Below, in pieces: positions 27,887-36,951 of a stretch of DNA of 64,000 nt; within the stretch, counting starts at the first letter, position 1; the number at the start of each line of letters is the position of its first letter. The stretch is from Gammaproteobacteria bacterium (lineage in GTDB: Bacteria; Pseudomonadota; Gammaproteobacteria; DSM-16500): contig BMAH01000048.1 of NCBI GenBank assembly GCA_014132615.1, positions 59,985-123,984 of the forward strand, written 5' to 3'. Below the pieces are notes generated by a model. That model worked only from the letters and a program-made list of their open reading frames with translations, ran no database searches and was not told the DNA's origin. The position numbers were made by a program, and so were the translations under genes.

Positions 27887-29129
27887 AACGTAACGACTCC
27901 ACAGGGTCAAGTTTAGAAGCACGCCAAGCCGGGTAAATCGTTGCAATAAAACTTAAAAACAAAGAAGCAGCACTGATCATAGCAATGTCTTTCCATTCTA
28001 TAACAGAAGGGAGGTAATTAACAAAATATACATTGGAAGAAAGGAATTGCACGTGGAAGACACGTTCTATCCAATTTACAATAACTGTCACATTTGAAGC
28101 TAATAACACACCGCCGATTAAACCTAACAACGTACCACATAATCCCACTATTACACCTTGCACAATGAAAATGCTCATCACCATAGCAGGGGTTGCGCCT
28201 ATCGTTCTTAAAATAGCAATGTCTGATTCTTTTTCACTAACCACCATAACCAAGGTCGATACCATGTTAAAGGCAGCAACCGCTAAGATTAGTAAGAGAA
28301 TAAGGAACATCATGGTTTTTTCTAATTGGACCGCGTGAAATAATTCACCAAATTGATCAGCCCACGTGCTTATGTTTGCGCTAGGTGTTAATTCAGAAGC
28401 AAGCATTTGCGCAACAGCGGGGGCTTGAGCAGATTGCTGTATATTAACATGTAATCCAGTGACATTATCACCTAAACCAAGCAATTTCTGCGCATCGTTT
28501 AAGTGCACGAAGCTTAAGCTTTTATCAAAACCAAAACCATTCCCTACGCGAAACACGCCTACTACCGTAAAGCGCTTAAATCTAGGAATAACACCTGCTG
28601 GCGATAAAGAAACTTGCGGGGTAACGACAGTAATTTTATCCCCTAATTTAGCATCCAAACTTGCTGCTAAATTTTCGCCTAATACGATGCCAAATTTACC
28701 AGGCTGCAAGTCAGTTAATTGGCCTTGAACCATTTTATCGGCTAGAGCAGAAACTTGTTTTTCTTCATTGGGCAATACGCCGTTTATAATGACGGGTTGC
28801 GTTGAGCCTGAATAATTTAATAATACTTCGCCTTGAGCAAAAGGAGCAGTGCCTGTAATAACGTTGTATTCAGAAAGTAATTTCTGCAAACTTTGCCAAT
28901 CCGCTACATAACCCGTCATGCTGCTTATGGTGATAGGTGAAACCATAGTAAAAACACGTTTCTGAATTTCTCTATCAAAACCATTCATGACAGATAACAC
29001 CGTAATTAACACTGTCATGCCTAAGGCTATACCTACCATAGAGATAATAGAAATAAATGAAATAAAATGGTTACGACGCTTAGCGCGCGTATAACGTAAT
29101 CCAATAAAAAGAGCTGCTGGTTTAAACAT
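27879..29129 (-). CDS. lolC: Lipoprotein-releasing ABC transporter permease, LolC/LolE family
   Basis: 416 residues: one N-terminal helix, a large periplasmic domain (about 50-260), then three C-terminal helices with the FtsX-like fold (LVMVVSEKESDIAILRTIGA). It starts MFKPAALFIGLRY, typical of LolC. Only one permease gene accompanies lolD here, whereas E. coli has both lolC and lolE. The transporter may use two copies of one permease (LolF-type), or a second gene may lie elsewhere. It overlaps tatD by 8 bases. Confidence 0.92.
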   Translation of the reverse strand: MFKPAALFIGLRYTRAKRRNHFISFISIISMVGIALGMTVLITVLSVMNGFDREIQKRVFTMVSPITISSMTGYVADWQSLQKLLSEYNVITGTAPFAQGEVLLNYSGSTQPVIINGVLPNEEKQVSALADKMVQGQLTDLQPGKFGIVLGENLAASLDAKLGDKITVVTPQVSLSPAGVIPRFKRFTVVGVFRVGNGFGFDKSLSFVHLNDAQKLLGLGDNVTGLHVNIQQSAQAPAVAQMLASELTPSANISTWADQFGELFHAVQLEKTMMFLILLLILAVAAFNMVSTLVMVVSEKESDIAILRTIGATPAMVMSIFIVQGVIVGLCGTLLGLIGGVLLASNVTVIVNWIERVFHVQFLSSNVYFVNYLPSVIEWKDIAMISAASLFLSFIATIYPAWRASKLDPVESLRYE

Positions 29130-29901
29130 GAGGTCGCGCCGCCTTTTTAAATAAAGTGAAAAAATTATCCGTAGTTTTTTCTGCTAACTCTGCTAAAGAA
29201 ATCCCTCGCAGTGCAGCAATAAATTCTGCTGTATGCTTAACGTAAGCTGGCTCATTAGGTTTTCCTCTATGAGGAATAGGCGCCAAATAAGGGGAATCTG
29301 TTTCGATTAACATAGACTCTAAGGGAAGTTTGCTAGCTACTTCTTGTATCGTCGTTGCATTCTTAAAAGTGACTATGCCTGAAAAAGAAATATAAAAACC
29401 TAGATCTAATGCTTTCTTTGCTACTTCCCAATTTTCAGTAAAACAATGCATTACACCGCCAGCAGTTTGAGCCTGCTCTTCTTTTAAAATTTGTATAGTA
29501 TCAGCTTGCGCTTCGCGTGTATGGACGATAAGCGGTTTTTGCAATGTGATAGCTGCGTGTATGTGCTCACGAAAACGGTCGCGCTGCCAAGTCAAATTAC
29601 CCGTTGAGCGAAAATAATCTAAGCCTGTTTCACCGATTGCGATGACCTTAGGATGTTTCCCTAAATCGATGAGTGTTTCATAGCTAACATTTTCCTGCTC
29701 ATTAGGGTGAACACCTAGCGATGCACTAATAAAATCATGTTTCTCAGCAATAGTGAGCACACGAGGAAAATCCGCTAAAGATACACATACATTTAATAAA
29801 TATTTAACGTCTTGTTCTTTAGCTCGCAATAGTATTTGAGATAGATCATTCCCATTTGCTTCTAACATGTCTAAATGACAATGTGAATCAACTAAAAACA
29901 T
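29122..29901 (-). CDS. TatD-family metal-dependent DNase
   Basis: 259 residues with the TatD metal ligands: DSHCHLD at the start, GETGLD in the middle, VHTRE, MHCFTENWE, and ETDSPYLAP near the end. Family members are 3'-5' exonucleases implicated in DNA quality control. The position after holB matches the E. coli ycfH order. It overlaps holB by 14 bases and the LolC-type gene by 8 bases. The PilZ-domain gene often found between holB and tatD is absent. Confidence 0.93.
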   Translation of the reverse strand: MFLVDSHCHLDMLEANGNDLSQILLRAKEQDVKYLLNVCVSLADFPRVLTIAEKHDFISASLGVHPNEQENVSYETLIDLGKHPKVIAIGETGLDYFRSTGNLTWQRDRFREHIHAAITLQKPLIVHTREAQADTIQILKEEQAQTAGGVMHCFTENWEVAKKALDLGFYISFSGIVTFKNATTIQEVASKLPLESMLIETDSPYLAPIPHRGKPNEPAYVKHTAEFIAALRGISLAELAEKTTDNFFTLFKKAARPHV

Positions 29902-30871
29902 GCTGACACCTTATTAATATCGTTTCTATAGTCAATTGTTTATTTAAGTTAATTCCAACTTGAACTTGATTATACAATTCATGCAAATAATTTAATAATT
30001 CCATGCTTTTTTTCACAGAGGTTTTCTGCTTAACTTGAATCAATTCATTAGCAATATCTTTATTAGTAATATTTTCTTGTTCTTCGCCCAATTGCAAACG
30101 TAGTAAATCCATAAGCCAACTGATTGTAAAATTAAGCAGGGGTAATAACTCTACTTCTTTTATTTCATTTGCTAACTTTAAAATATCTGTTTGATTAGTG
30201 AGTGAGTGCAATGCATTAAATAAACGCTGCCTAGTAGAAACAATATCCTCTTCCATTAAACGCAAAGCTGTTAAGGGTGCACCATAAGCAAGATCTAATA
30301 GCAAATGAAGATGACTATCAGATTCATGGATGTGATTACCTAGCCAAGCTACGCTCTCTTCTCTTGAAGGAGTTGGAAGTCCAATGCGCTGACAGCGGCT
30401 TAAAATGGTGGCTGGCAACCCTGTTAATTGTGAGCTAATTAAAATAAGAATAACATTATCACAAGGTTCTTCTAGTGTTTTAAGCAAAGCATTGGCTGCA
30501 TTTGTATTCATTGCATTAGCAGGATTAATTAAAACAATCCTAACACCTTGCTGTAAACTAGTTTGGTTAGTAAATTCAGTAATCTCTCGAATTTGGTCCA
30601 CTTTAATGGCAGCACCAGCTTTTTCTGGTTCAATGCGCAAAACATTAGGATGCGCATGCTGTTTCACTAAGCGACAAGGTTTACAGTCACATTCTGTATT
30701 AGGATTAGTTTCTGTTGATTGCGCGCACAATAAAGCAGCAGTGAAGCGTTCAGCAAATTGTGATTTTCCTATGCCAGGCATTCCCGTCAACAATAAAGCA
30801 TGCGGCAAGCGGTTTGCAGAAACTGCCTGCCATAAAGACTGCCATACTTTATGCTGCCATGGAAAAATCAT
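29888..30871 (-). CDS. holB: DNA polymerase III delta-prime subunit
   Basis: Clamp-loader subunit. 327 residues: an AAA+ domain with a Walker-A-like GMPGIGKSQFA near 30, a zinc motif (C-x-C-x2-C around CDCKPC), a DEP-less Walker B region typical of delta-prime (RIVLINPANAMNTNAANALLKTLEEP) and the sensor SRC motif (ILSRCQR). The C-terminal collar domain is less conserved. It overlaps tmk by 4 bases upstream and tatD by 14 downstream. Confidence 0.93.
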   Translation of the reverse strand: MIFPWQHKVWQSLWQAVSANRLPHALLLTGMPGIGKSQFAERFTAALLCAQSTETNPNTECDCKPCRLVKQHAHPNVLRIEPEKAGAAIKVDQIREITEFTNQTSLQQGVRIVLINPANAMNTNAANALLKTLEEPCDNVILILISSQLTGLPATILSRCQRIGLPTPSREESVAWLGNHIHESDSHLHLLLDLAYGAPLTALRLMEEDIVSTRQRLFNALHSLTNQTDILKLANEIKEVELLPLLNFTISWLMDLLRLQLGEEQENITNKDIANELIQVKQKTSVKKSMELLNYLHELYNQVQVGINLNKQLTIETILIRCQHVFS

Positions 30872-31503
30872 AGTGATTGGCTCTTTATAAATTCATCTAA
30901 CACTGCATGTAATTGTGCTTGCACTTTAGTTAAATCAAGACTTGCATCAATGACTTTCATGCGCTTAGGATCTGCTTTCGCACGCTCCAAATACGTTGTT
31001 CTTACTCTATCAAAAAACGATATTTGTTCTTGCTCTATTCTATCTTTTTCCCCGCCGCGCTTTTCAGTGCGCTGCATACCTAATTCTGCTGGAATATCTA
31101 AAAGAATAGTTAAATCCGGGTAAACATCCCCAACCACTTGTTTATCAAACAGTGATATCGTTTCAAGATTTAACTCTCTACCACCGACTTGGTAAGCATA
31201 CGTTGCATCAATATATCTATCACTTACCACCCATTTACCTGCTTGCAAAGAAGGTTTAATTAAGTGATGTATGTGTTGCGCGCGCGCTGCAAACATGAGC
31301 AGCAATTCTGTCATGGGTGCCACTCTTTCTGTTTCTTTAGCGTGTAACAATAAATGGCGTATTGCTTCTGCAAGCTTGGTACCACCTGGTTCACGCGTTA
31401 ATACTAAAGGAAACGTTGGAGAAAGATATTCTTCTATAAAACGCATGGCTGTACTTTTACCAGCGCCTTCAGTGCCTTCAACTGTAATGAATTTACCTAT
31501 CAT
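30868..31503 (-). CDS. tmk: Thymidylate kinase
   Basis: Converts dTMP to dTDP for DNA synthesis. 211 residues. P-loop EGTEGAGKST near 9-18, the LTREPGGT segment with the catalytic arginine, DRYIDATYAYQ and the lid region QRTEKRGGEKDR. Intact and of normal length. It overlaps mltG and holB by 4 bases each, so mltG-tmk-holB-tatD is a tightly packed unit. Confidence 0.96.
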   Translation of the reverse strand: MIGKFITVEGTEGAGKSTAMRFIEEYLSPTFPLVLTREPGGTKLAEAIRHLLLHAKETERVAPMTELLLMFAARAQHIHHLIKPSLQAGKWVVSDRYIDATYAYQVGGRELNLETISLFDKQVVGDVYPDLTILLDIPAELGMQRTEKRGGEKDRIEQEQISFFDRVRTTYLERAKADPKRMKVIDASLDLTKVQAQLHAVLDEFIKSQSL

Positions 31504-32555
31504 AATGTAATGCTTAATCCGCTAGAAAAATAAGGTAATAAATAGGTTTTTATGCGTAACTCATTATAGTAACTAACTGGTTTTCTTACACTAGATACCG
31601 CTGCATTATGTTCAGTTAAATTATGAGAAAATTGATGAGCACCATTTCCTTTTGCCACAAAATAATAAAAATCATGCTGCGCAGGATGCATTGCTGCATC
31701 AATAGAAGCTAAGCTTGGCATAGCAATAGGTGTAGGCGGTAAACCTTTATGCAGGTAAGTGTTATAAGCGGTATCTTGAATTAAATCTTGCTTATAGATT
31801 TTGCCATTATAACGATCGCCTAAACCATAAATAATAGTGGGATCAAATTGTAGCAACATACCTTTTCTAATGCGATTAATTAACACGCCAGCAATAAGCG
31901 GTCTCTCAATAGCTAAATACGCTTCCTTTTCAACTAAGGATGCTGCAATTAACGCTTCATACTCTGATTTGTACGGAAGATTAGCATCTCTGTGTAACCA
32001 GGCAGCCTGCAATTTAATCTGCATTAATTGGTAAGCACGTTTTAGAATAGTCCAATCAGAAATGCCCTTGGTGTAGTAATAAGTGTCAGGAAAAAATTGC
32101 CCTTCAGGAGAAACTGTTTCTTGCCCTAATTTCTGCATGACTTGCTTATCATCGAGCAACATGACGCTATGACGTAAATCGGTTATTTTTTCTAATGCTT
32201 GGCGTAATTGTTTAAACGTCCAGCCTGGGATGATAGTGAAAGGATGATAAACCAAGCCTTTGCCAGTGGTGATTTGCTTCCATATTGAAACAGGCGTTGC
32301 GTGAGCTGGAAATAAGTACTCGCCTGTTTTTAAAGTGGAATCAGACTGCGAATAAGTATAGAGATTCAATAATACGGTGGATCTAATCAACCCTTGGGCG
32401 TAAAGTTCTGCCAAAACCGCCTTCTTTGACGCCCCAGGCTTTAAATAATAGGTAGCGCCCTGAGGTTGGTCTACAGTAGGGAAAAACAAAGAATACCCGA
32501 CTACGCCTATTAGAGCGACCGCTAAGCATGCTAAATATGAGAGACTTTTTTTCAT
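31500..32555 (-). CDS. mltG: Endolytic murein transglycosylase MltG (YceG)
   Basis: Cuts nascent glycan strands at the inner membrane and sets glycan length. 351 residues: one N-terminal membrane helix (about 7-26), a LysM-like part, then the catalytic YceG domain with SLVEKEA (the catalytic glutamate) and the closing signature NTYLHKGLPPTPIAMPS. In E. coli it follows fabF-pabC; here an orphan gene on the other strand separates it from fabF and pabC is missing. Gene borders agree with the family. Confidence 0.94.
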   Translation of the reverse strand: MKKSLSYLACLAVALIGVVGYSLFFPTVDQPQGATYYLKPGASKKAVLAELYAQGLIRSTVLLNLYTYSQSDSTLKTGEYLFPAHATPVSIWKQITTGKGLVYHPFTIIPGWTFKQLRQALEKITDLRHSVMLLDDKQVMQKLGQETVSPEGQFFPDTYYYTKGISDWTILKRAYQLMQIKLQAAWLHRDANLPYKSEYEALIAASLVEKEAYLAIERPLIAGVLINRIRKGMLLQFDPTIIYGLGDRYNGKIYKQDLIQDTAYNTYLHKGLPPTPIAMPSLASIDAAMHPAQHDFYYFVAKGNGAHQFSHNLTEHNAAVSSVRKPVSYYNELRIKTYLLPYFSSGLSITL

Positions 32556-32674
32556 AGTTAAGCTGAAATGAATAATCTTTGATTTTAGCTGTGAGGGCCA
32601 AGGTCATGCAATCATTAAGATGTAAAGCTCTCTGTTATTTAATAGCTTGAGCCTAAGTTTTAAAGAGTTTTCTA

Positions 32675-32702
32675 TTTACTTTTTGGGTAGGATTCATATA
32701 CT
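32675..32702 (+). promoter_or_regulatory. Candidate promoter for the orphan gene at 32738
   Basis: TTTACT (32675-32680), 16 bases and TATACT (32697-32702) make a plausible sigma70 promoter, the -10 matching five of six positions. It lies about 35 bases before the ATG. No PmrA-like pair of TTAAT half-sites is seen here. Confidence 0.42.
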
Positions 32703-32737
32703 ACTAGCCAAATATTAAACATAAGTATGAAAATAAA

Positions 32738-34231
32738 ATGTCCAAAACACCTGCTGCCTCTGAAGACGGAATTATTGATCTTGAATCTGCTTCAACTGTT
32801 CAAAAGTATGAAAAAAGTAAAATTTATCTTGAGCTAGGTAGAAAAGTTTCTATTACCTTAGCAACTTATCTTAATGGATCCTTTGCTGCTGTTGTCACTT
32901 TCTTCATGTTTTTTAAGCCCCTTTTGCAGCAATTGCGTTTCATCCCTATTCTGCCACTGGTTGGGGAAACAGCAAATTTTCTATTTCATATGAGAAAGTT
33001 AATCTTTGCCCCGCTATCTGCTATGCCATTGCGCACTAAATTATCAATTGGCTCTTTAATTATTATTTCTTACTTGGCTGCAACGTTAGCCATGACGGCG
33101 GGTGTGCTACACGGGTTTGGAATAAGCTTGCTCGCTCATGTACTTCCTTTTAACCCCCTTTTATTCACTATCAGCTTGGGTATTCATGCTGCCTTATCTA
33201 CATTTAAATTTGCTAAAACCTTGATTAATTATATACGACATCCTGAGGAACGCAGCCAGCTTAAAACATTGCGCGTGGTAAGTCAGGGCGTAAAAGCAAC
33301 CGGTATGATAACGTTAACCAGTGTCATGATCCCACTCATGATGGCAACAGGTGCTGTATTTATAGTTGGTGGTTTAAGCAATCCATTTACGGCAGGCCCT
33401 GTGGCTATCGCTTTATTCTCTGTTTTTGCGACAACATGTGCGGTATTAGTCGCTAGAAAAATCATAAAAACGTATGTTAAGCATCGCTTACAAGAAAGAG
33501 CCGTCCAGAAGTATCTCAATGCTGAAAAAAAAGGGGAAGCTATTCCCAATCATTTAATTGAAGAAATATCACAAAAACCTCGCTCTACCCTATTACTGAG
33601 ATTAACCAAAGACATACGCAATGGAAAGGCAATAAATCCAAACAAGTTATTAGGTGTATCAAGGATTGGTCGACTACCCGGTTTGTTATTTATTAATTAT
33701 CTTTGGGCGAAAGCCAACGCCGCTACTCCCCATGAAAAAAATCTAATAACAGATGCGTATAATATTTTAAATATTCGCTTCCTACGCAATAAATACAATA
33801 AGAAGTTTTACCCGGATTCATATATCGGGGAATATGGGGCCTTTGAGCAATCTAATCACAACTATGCTCAATTACCCACCTCAATCGATGATTATCTCGT
33901 TCCTTATGAGGAAACACCACAAGCAGAAGCTGCCACTCAAATGCCAGTTACAGAACAAACAGAAGAAGTGATAGCACCATCAACGCAAAATTCAAGAGAG
34001 GCAACAGAAGATCATAGCCTACAAATTACGGAAGCTCCTCTACGACAACCACGTGTAAGTGCAATTCTTCCTGCTGGCGAATCACCAAGTTCACTACCTT
34101 CATCAGGCAGTTCACCTACTAAATCTTCTGCAAGTTTTTTTTATTGCAAAAAAGACGCTGAACAAGAGGTTCAACCTATAGCGATTGCTGACCCTAGACC
34201 AATTAAATTATTGAAAGTGGGCAGAGAATAA
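32738..34231 (+). CDS. Multi-helix membrane protein with a disordered C-terminal tail, effector-like
   Basis: Not recognised. 497 residues: about five or six hydrophobic segments between 42 and 245 (for example SFAAVVTFFMFF, LIIISYLAATLAMTAG, MMATGAVFIVGG), a charged cytosolic-type region (245-380), then a Ser/Pro/Glu-rich low-complexity tail (395-497) containing SSASFF. There is no signal peptide. Membrane block plus disordered tail is a common build for Legionellales secreted effectors that enter host membranes; that role is inference. It sits alone, on the opposite strand, between fabF and mltG, breaking an otherwise conserved cluster, which suggests later insertion. Confidence 0.65.
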   Translation: MSKTPAASEDGIIDLESASTVQKYEKSKIYLELGRKVSITLATYLNGSFAAVVTFFMFFKPLLQQLRFIPILPLVGETANFLFHMRKLIFAPLSAMPLRTKLSIGSLIIISYLAATLAMTAGVLHGFGISLLAHVLPFNPLLFTISLGIHAALSTFKFAKTLINYIRHPEERSQLKTLRVVSQGVKATGMITLTSVMIPLMMATGAVFIVGGLSNPFTAGPVAIALFSVFATTCAVLVARKIIKTYVKHRLQERAVQKYLNAEKKGEAIPNHLIEEISQKPRSTLLLRLTKDIRNGKAINPNKLLGVSRIGRLPGLLFINYLWAKANAATPHEKNLITDAYNILNIRFLRNKYNKKFYPDSYIGEYGAFEQSNHNYAQLPTSIDDYLVPYEETPQAEAATQMPVTEQTEEVIAPSTQNSREATEDHSLQITEAPLRQPRVSAILPAGESPSSLPSSGSSPTKSSASFFYCKKDAEQEVQPIAIADPRPIKLLKVGRE

Positions 34232-34239
34232 TACTCAGG

Positions 34240-34273
34240 AGCATGCAGATAACAAATTAATTATCTGCATGCT
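34240..34273. terminator. Shared bidirectional terminator
   Basis: Perfect 13-base arms (34240-34252 and 34261-34273, AGCATGCAGATAA and its complement) with an 8-base loop sit between the converging orphan gene and fabF. A T-rich stretch follows on the plus strand. Position and stem quality support termination for both genes. Confidence 0.72.
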
Positions 34274-34280
34274 GCTTTAT

Positions 34281-35519
34281 TTAAATCCTCTTAAAAATTA
34301 ACGTCCCATTTGTACCACCAAATCCGAATGAATTTGATAATACCGCATTGATAGCGAGTTGTTGCGCTTGATGAGGAACAAAATTTAAATCACAACCTTC
34401 GCTTGGATTATCTAAGTTGATGGTAGGAGGAGCAACTTGGTCGCGTATGGCAAGGATAGAGAATATGGCTTCTACTGCACCTGCTGCGCCTAGTAAGTGA
34501 CCTGTCATGGATTTAGTTGAGCTAACCGCTAAACGGTAAGCATGATCGCCAAAACTTCGCTTAATACCTATCACTTCTAATTCATCACCTGCTGGTGTTG
34601 AGGTACCATGGGCATTAATGTATTGCACATCTTCAGGCTTCATATTGGCATCTTTTAATGCGGCACTCATAGAAGATGCAGCCCCTCTTCCTTCTGGGTC
34701 AGGAGAAGTCATGTGGTTTGCATCACCACTCATGCCAAAACCGACTAGCTCAGCATAAATTTTTGCACCGCGTGCTTTAGCGTGTTCATATTCTTCTAGC
34801 ACGATAACGCCAGCGCCATCGCCCAATACAAATCCATCTCTATCTTTATCCCAAGGACGGCTGGCTTTTTCAGGGGCATCATTACGCGTGGAAAGTGCGC
34901 GCATAGCAGCAAAGCCGCCTATGCCTAATTTGGTTGTTGCCATTTCAGCAGCACCGGCAACCATAACATCTGCATCACCGTAAGCAATAGTACGTGCTGC
35001 TAAACCGATGTTATGTGTACCGGTTGTGCATGCAGAAACTAAAGCAATATTAGGTCCTTTCATTCCATATTGAATAGAAAGATTGCCTGAAATCATGTTA
35101 ATTAAGGCAGCAGGAATGAAGAAGGGGGATAAACGGCGTGGACCTGATTCTAATAAAATCGCATGATTTTTTTCGATGATGGGCAAACCGCCAATACCTG
35201 AACCAATAGCAAGACCAATACGGCCTGCGTTTTCTTCAGTGACTTGTAATCCAGAATCTGCGATAGCTTGAGTAGCAGCAGCCATTCCGTATTGAATAAA
35301 ATAGTCGCGCTTTTTTACATCTTTTTCTGACATATAAGCAGTGGCATCAAAGTTTTTAACGCGGCTGCATATTTTACAAGTAAGATCAGAAGCATCAAAA
35401 TGATCAATAGAGGAAACACCACTTTTGCCCGCAAGAATAGCTTTCCATGTTTCTTCCGTATTATGAGCAAGCGGTGACACCATACCCATACCAGTTACTA
35501 CAACACGTCGTTTACTCAA
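34281..35519 (-). CDS. fabF: 3-oxoacyl-[acyl-carrier-protein] synthase II
   Basis: Elongating condensing enzyme of fatty-acid synthesis. 412 residues. The catalytic triad is visible: cysteine in [10 protein letters not shown], histidine in [11 protein letters not shown], and histidine in [14 protein letters not shown]. The GFGGTNGT ending is typical. The start is a TTG at 35519 preceded by GAGGG. It is the last gene of the fab operon, but a palindrome-rich gap of 307 bases separates it from acpP, which could alter the ratio of the two products. Confidence 0.96.
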   Translation of the reverse strand: MSKRRVVVTGMGMVSPLAHNTEETWKAILAGKSGVSSIDHFDASDLTCKICSRVKNFDATAYMSEKDVKKRDYFIQYGMAAATQAIADSGLQVTEENAGRIGLAIGSGIGGLPIIEKNHAILLESGPRRLSPFFIPAALINMISGNLSIQYGMKGPNIALVSACTTGTHNIGLAARTIAYGDADVMVAGAAEMATTKLGIGGFAAMRALSTRNDAPEKASRPWDKDRDGFVLGDGAGVIVLEEYEHAKARGAKIYAELVGFGMSGDANHMTSPDPEGRGAASSMSAALKDANMKPEDVQYINAHGTSTPAGDELEVIGIKRSFGDHAYRLAVSSTKSMTGHLLGAAGAVEAIFSILAIRDQVAPPTINLDNPSEGCDLNFVPHQAQQLAINAVLSNSFGFGGTNGTLIFKRI

Positions 35520-35570
35520 GCGAAAACCCTCTCGATTTATTTGGTTGATGAACTTTTTGTTACGAAGCGA

Positions 35571-35765
35571 GTAACCGTGATGGAAACATCACTGTCATCT
35601 TGAGCGTACCAACCCTGAGCCGATTGTCATCCTGAGCGTAGCGAAGGATCTGCTTAATTTTAGATTGCTGAATTGGAAGCAGATCCTTCGCTACGCTCAG
35701 GATGACAACCTATTAGTATGACAGTCCTCTTAGGATGATAGGGAATATGCTCCCATCACGGTTAC
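35571..35765. repeat. Outer inverted repeat enclosing the 81-bp palindrome
   Basis: The 13-base sequence GTAACCGTGATGG (35571-35583) recurs inverted as CCATCACGGTTAC (35753-35765), bracketing the inner palindrome and a degraded extra copy of its arm (35594-35610). Together these fill most of the 307-base acpP-fabF gap. As RNA this would form a long nested hairpin. Confidence 0.6.
35626..35706. repeat. 81-bp palindromic repeat element, copy 1
   Basis: Arms of about 30 bases beginning GTCATCCTGAGCGTAGCG and ending in its complement, around a loop of roughly 20 bases. An almost identical 81-base copy lies inverted at 50935-51015, and a reduced copy at 46142-46203. Non-coding, in an intergenic gap. 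REP or MITE-like mobile palindromes behave this way. Confidence 0.88.
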
Positions 35766-35826
35766 TTACTCTACATTATGATGTATCTTAACAAAACAAT
35801 CCCCGCCCAAGCGGGGATACCCTTAA

Positions 35827-36093
35827 CTAGCTAGCTTTGCTTTCTTTTTCCATGCGTTCAACAATGTAGCGAACAGCATCTTTAATAGTAATAATTTTTT
35901 CTGCGTCTTCATCTGGAATTTCAGTTTCGAATTCTTCTTCTAAAGCCATTACTAATTCAACGGTATCTAAAGAATCTGCACCTAAGTCATCCACAAAGGA
36001 GGCTTCTGTTGTAACTTCTTCTTCTTTTACGCCTAATTGTTCAACAACAATCTTTTTTACGCGTGTTTCAATTTCATTTACTTTCATTGTCAT
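35827..36093 (-). CDS. acpP: Acyl carrier protein
   Basis: Carries growing fatty acids on 4'-phosphopantetheine. 88 residues from the ATG at 36093, chosen because AGAGGA lies 10 bases upstream; an earlier ATG at 36141 would add an atypical extension. The attachment serine is in [18 protein letters not shown], and helix 1 ([14 protein letters not shown]) is typical. Strongly acidic. It lies in fab order between fabG and fabF. Confidence 0.96.
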   Translation of the reverse strand: MTMKVNEIETRVKKIVVEQLGVKEEEVTTEASFVDDLGADSLDTVELVMALEEEFETEIPDEDAEKIITIKDAVRYIVERMEKESKAS

Positions 36094-36196
36094 GGTAAAG
36101 CTATCCTCTTCGTAGAATATAATTTGTGCTAGTTTATTCAAAAACCATCAACTTGCAAGTAGGGATTCTCAGGCCTTTGAATAGAAAAGCATTTTT

Positions 36197-36949
36197 TTAA
36201 CTCATATACAGGCCACCGTTCACATGAATGGTTTGACCGGTAATATAACCAGCACCAGCAGATGCTAGGAAAAGCACCGCTGCTGCGATATCGTCGATGG
36301 TACCTAGTTTTTGCATAGGGATACGTTCAAAGATGGCTTCGCGCTGTTCATCCGTTAATGCATTAGTCATATCTGTGGCAACAAAGCCAGGTGCTACGGT
36401 ATTGACAGTAATATTACGTGAACCGACTTCCAACGCTAACGCTTTAGAGAAGCCAATCACCCCTGCTTTAGCAGCACAATAATTCACTTGGCCGGGATTA
36501 CCCATAGAACCAACGACTGAGCCTATGTTGATAATGCGCCCCCAACGTGATTTAAGCATATCGCGCAAACAAGCTTTACTTACCCTATAAACAGAATTTA
36601 AATTGGTTTCTATTACTTGCAACCATTCTTCTTCTTTCATACGCAAAAATAAATTATCTTGTGTAATCGCTGCATTATTTACTAATACATTCACTACACC
36701 TGAGCGTTCCTTAATAGTCGCAATCACTTGATCTACAGATTCAGGCGAAGTCACATCTAACACTAAACCATAACCTGAGATGGAATGACTTTGTAAAGTT
36801 TGAGTAATGCGATCAGCACCTTCTTGTGTCGTTGCTGTGCCAATAACCGTTGCACCTTCACGACCTAACGCTAACGCAATACCACTACCTATGCCGCGAC
36901 TCGCTCCTGTAACTAATGCAATTTTGCCTTCTAATAAAGCTTCACGCAC
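36197..36949 (-). CDS. fabG: 3-oxoacyl-[acyl-carrier-protein] reductase
   Basis: NADPH-dependent short-chain dehydrogenase. 250 residues: the cofactor motif TGASRGIG near 15-22, NNAAIT, catalytic serine in NIGSVVGSMG, and the YCAAKAG tyrosine-lysine pair, with ITGQTIHVNGG at the end. The start is a GTG at 36949 with AGGAG 9 bases before it and only 2 bases after the fabD stop. Confidence 0.96.
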   Translation of the reverse strand: MREALLEGKIALVTGASRGIGSGIALALGREGATVIGTATTQEGADRITQTLQSHSISGYGLVLDVTSPESVDQVIATIKERSGVVNVLVNNAAITQDNLFLRMKEEEWLQVIETNLNSVYRVSKACLRDMLKSRWGRIINIGSVVGSMGNPGQVNYCAAKAGVIGFSKALALEVGSRNITVNTVAPGFVATDMTNALTDEQREAIFERIPMQKLGTIDDIAAAVLFLASAGAGYITGQTIHVNGGLYMS

Positions 36950-36951
36950 GA

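Noticed and set aside
27886..27946. A 20-residue N-terminal extension of LolD.
   Set aside because: It lies within the permease gene on the same strand and has no family similarity; the ATG at 27886 is standard.
35591..35610. A fourth copy of the palindromic element.
   Set aside because: Only about 15 bases of a diverged arm are present; I treat it as part of the nested structure around copy 1.
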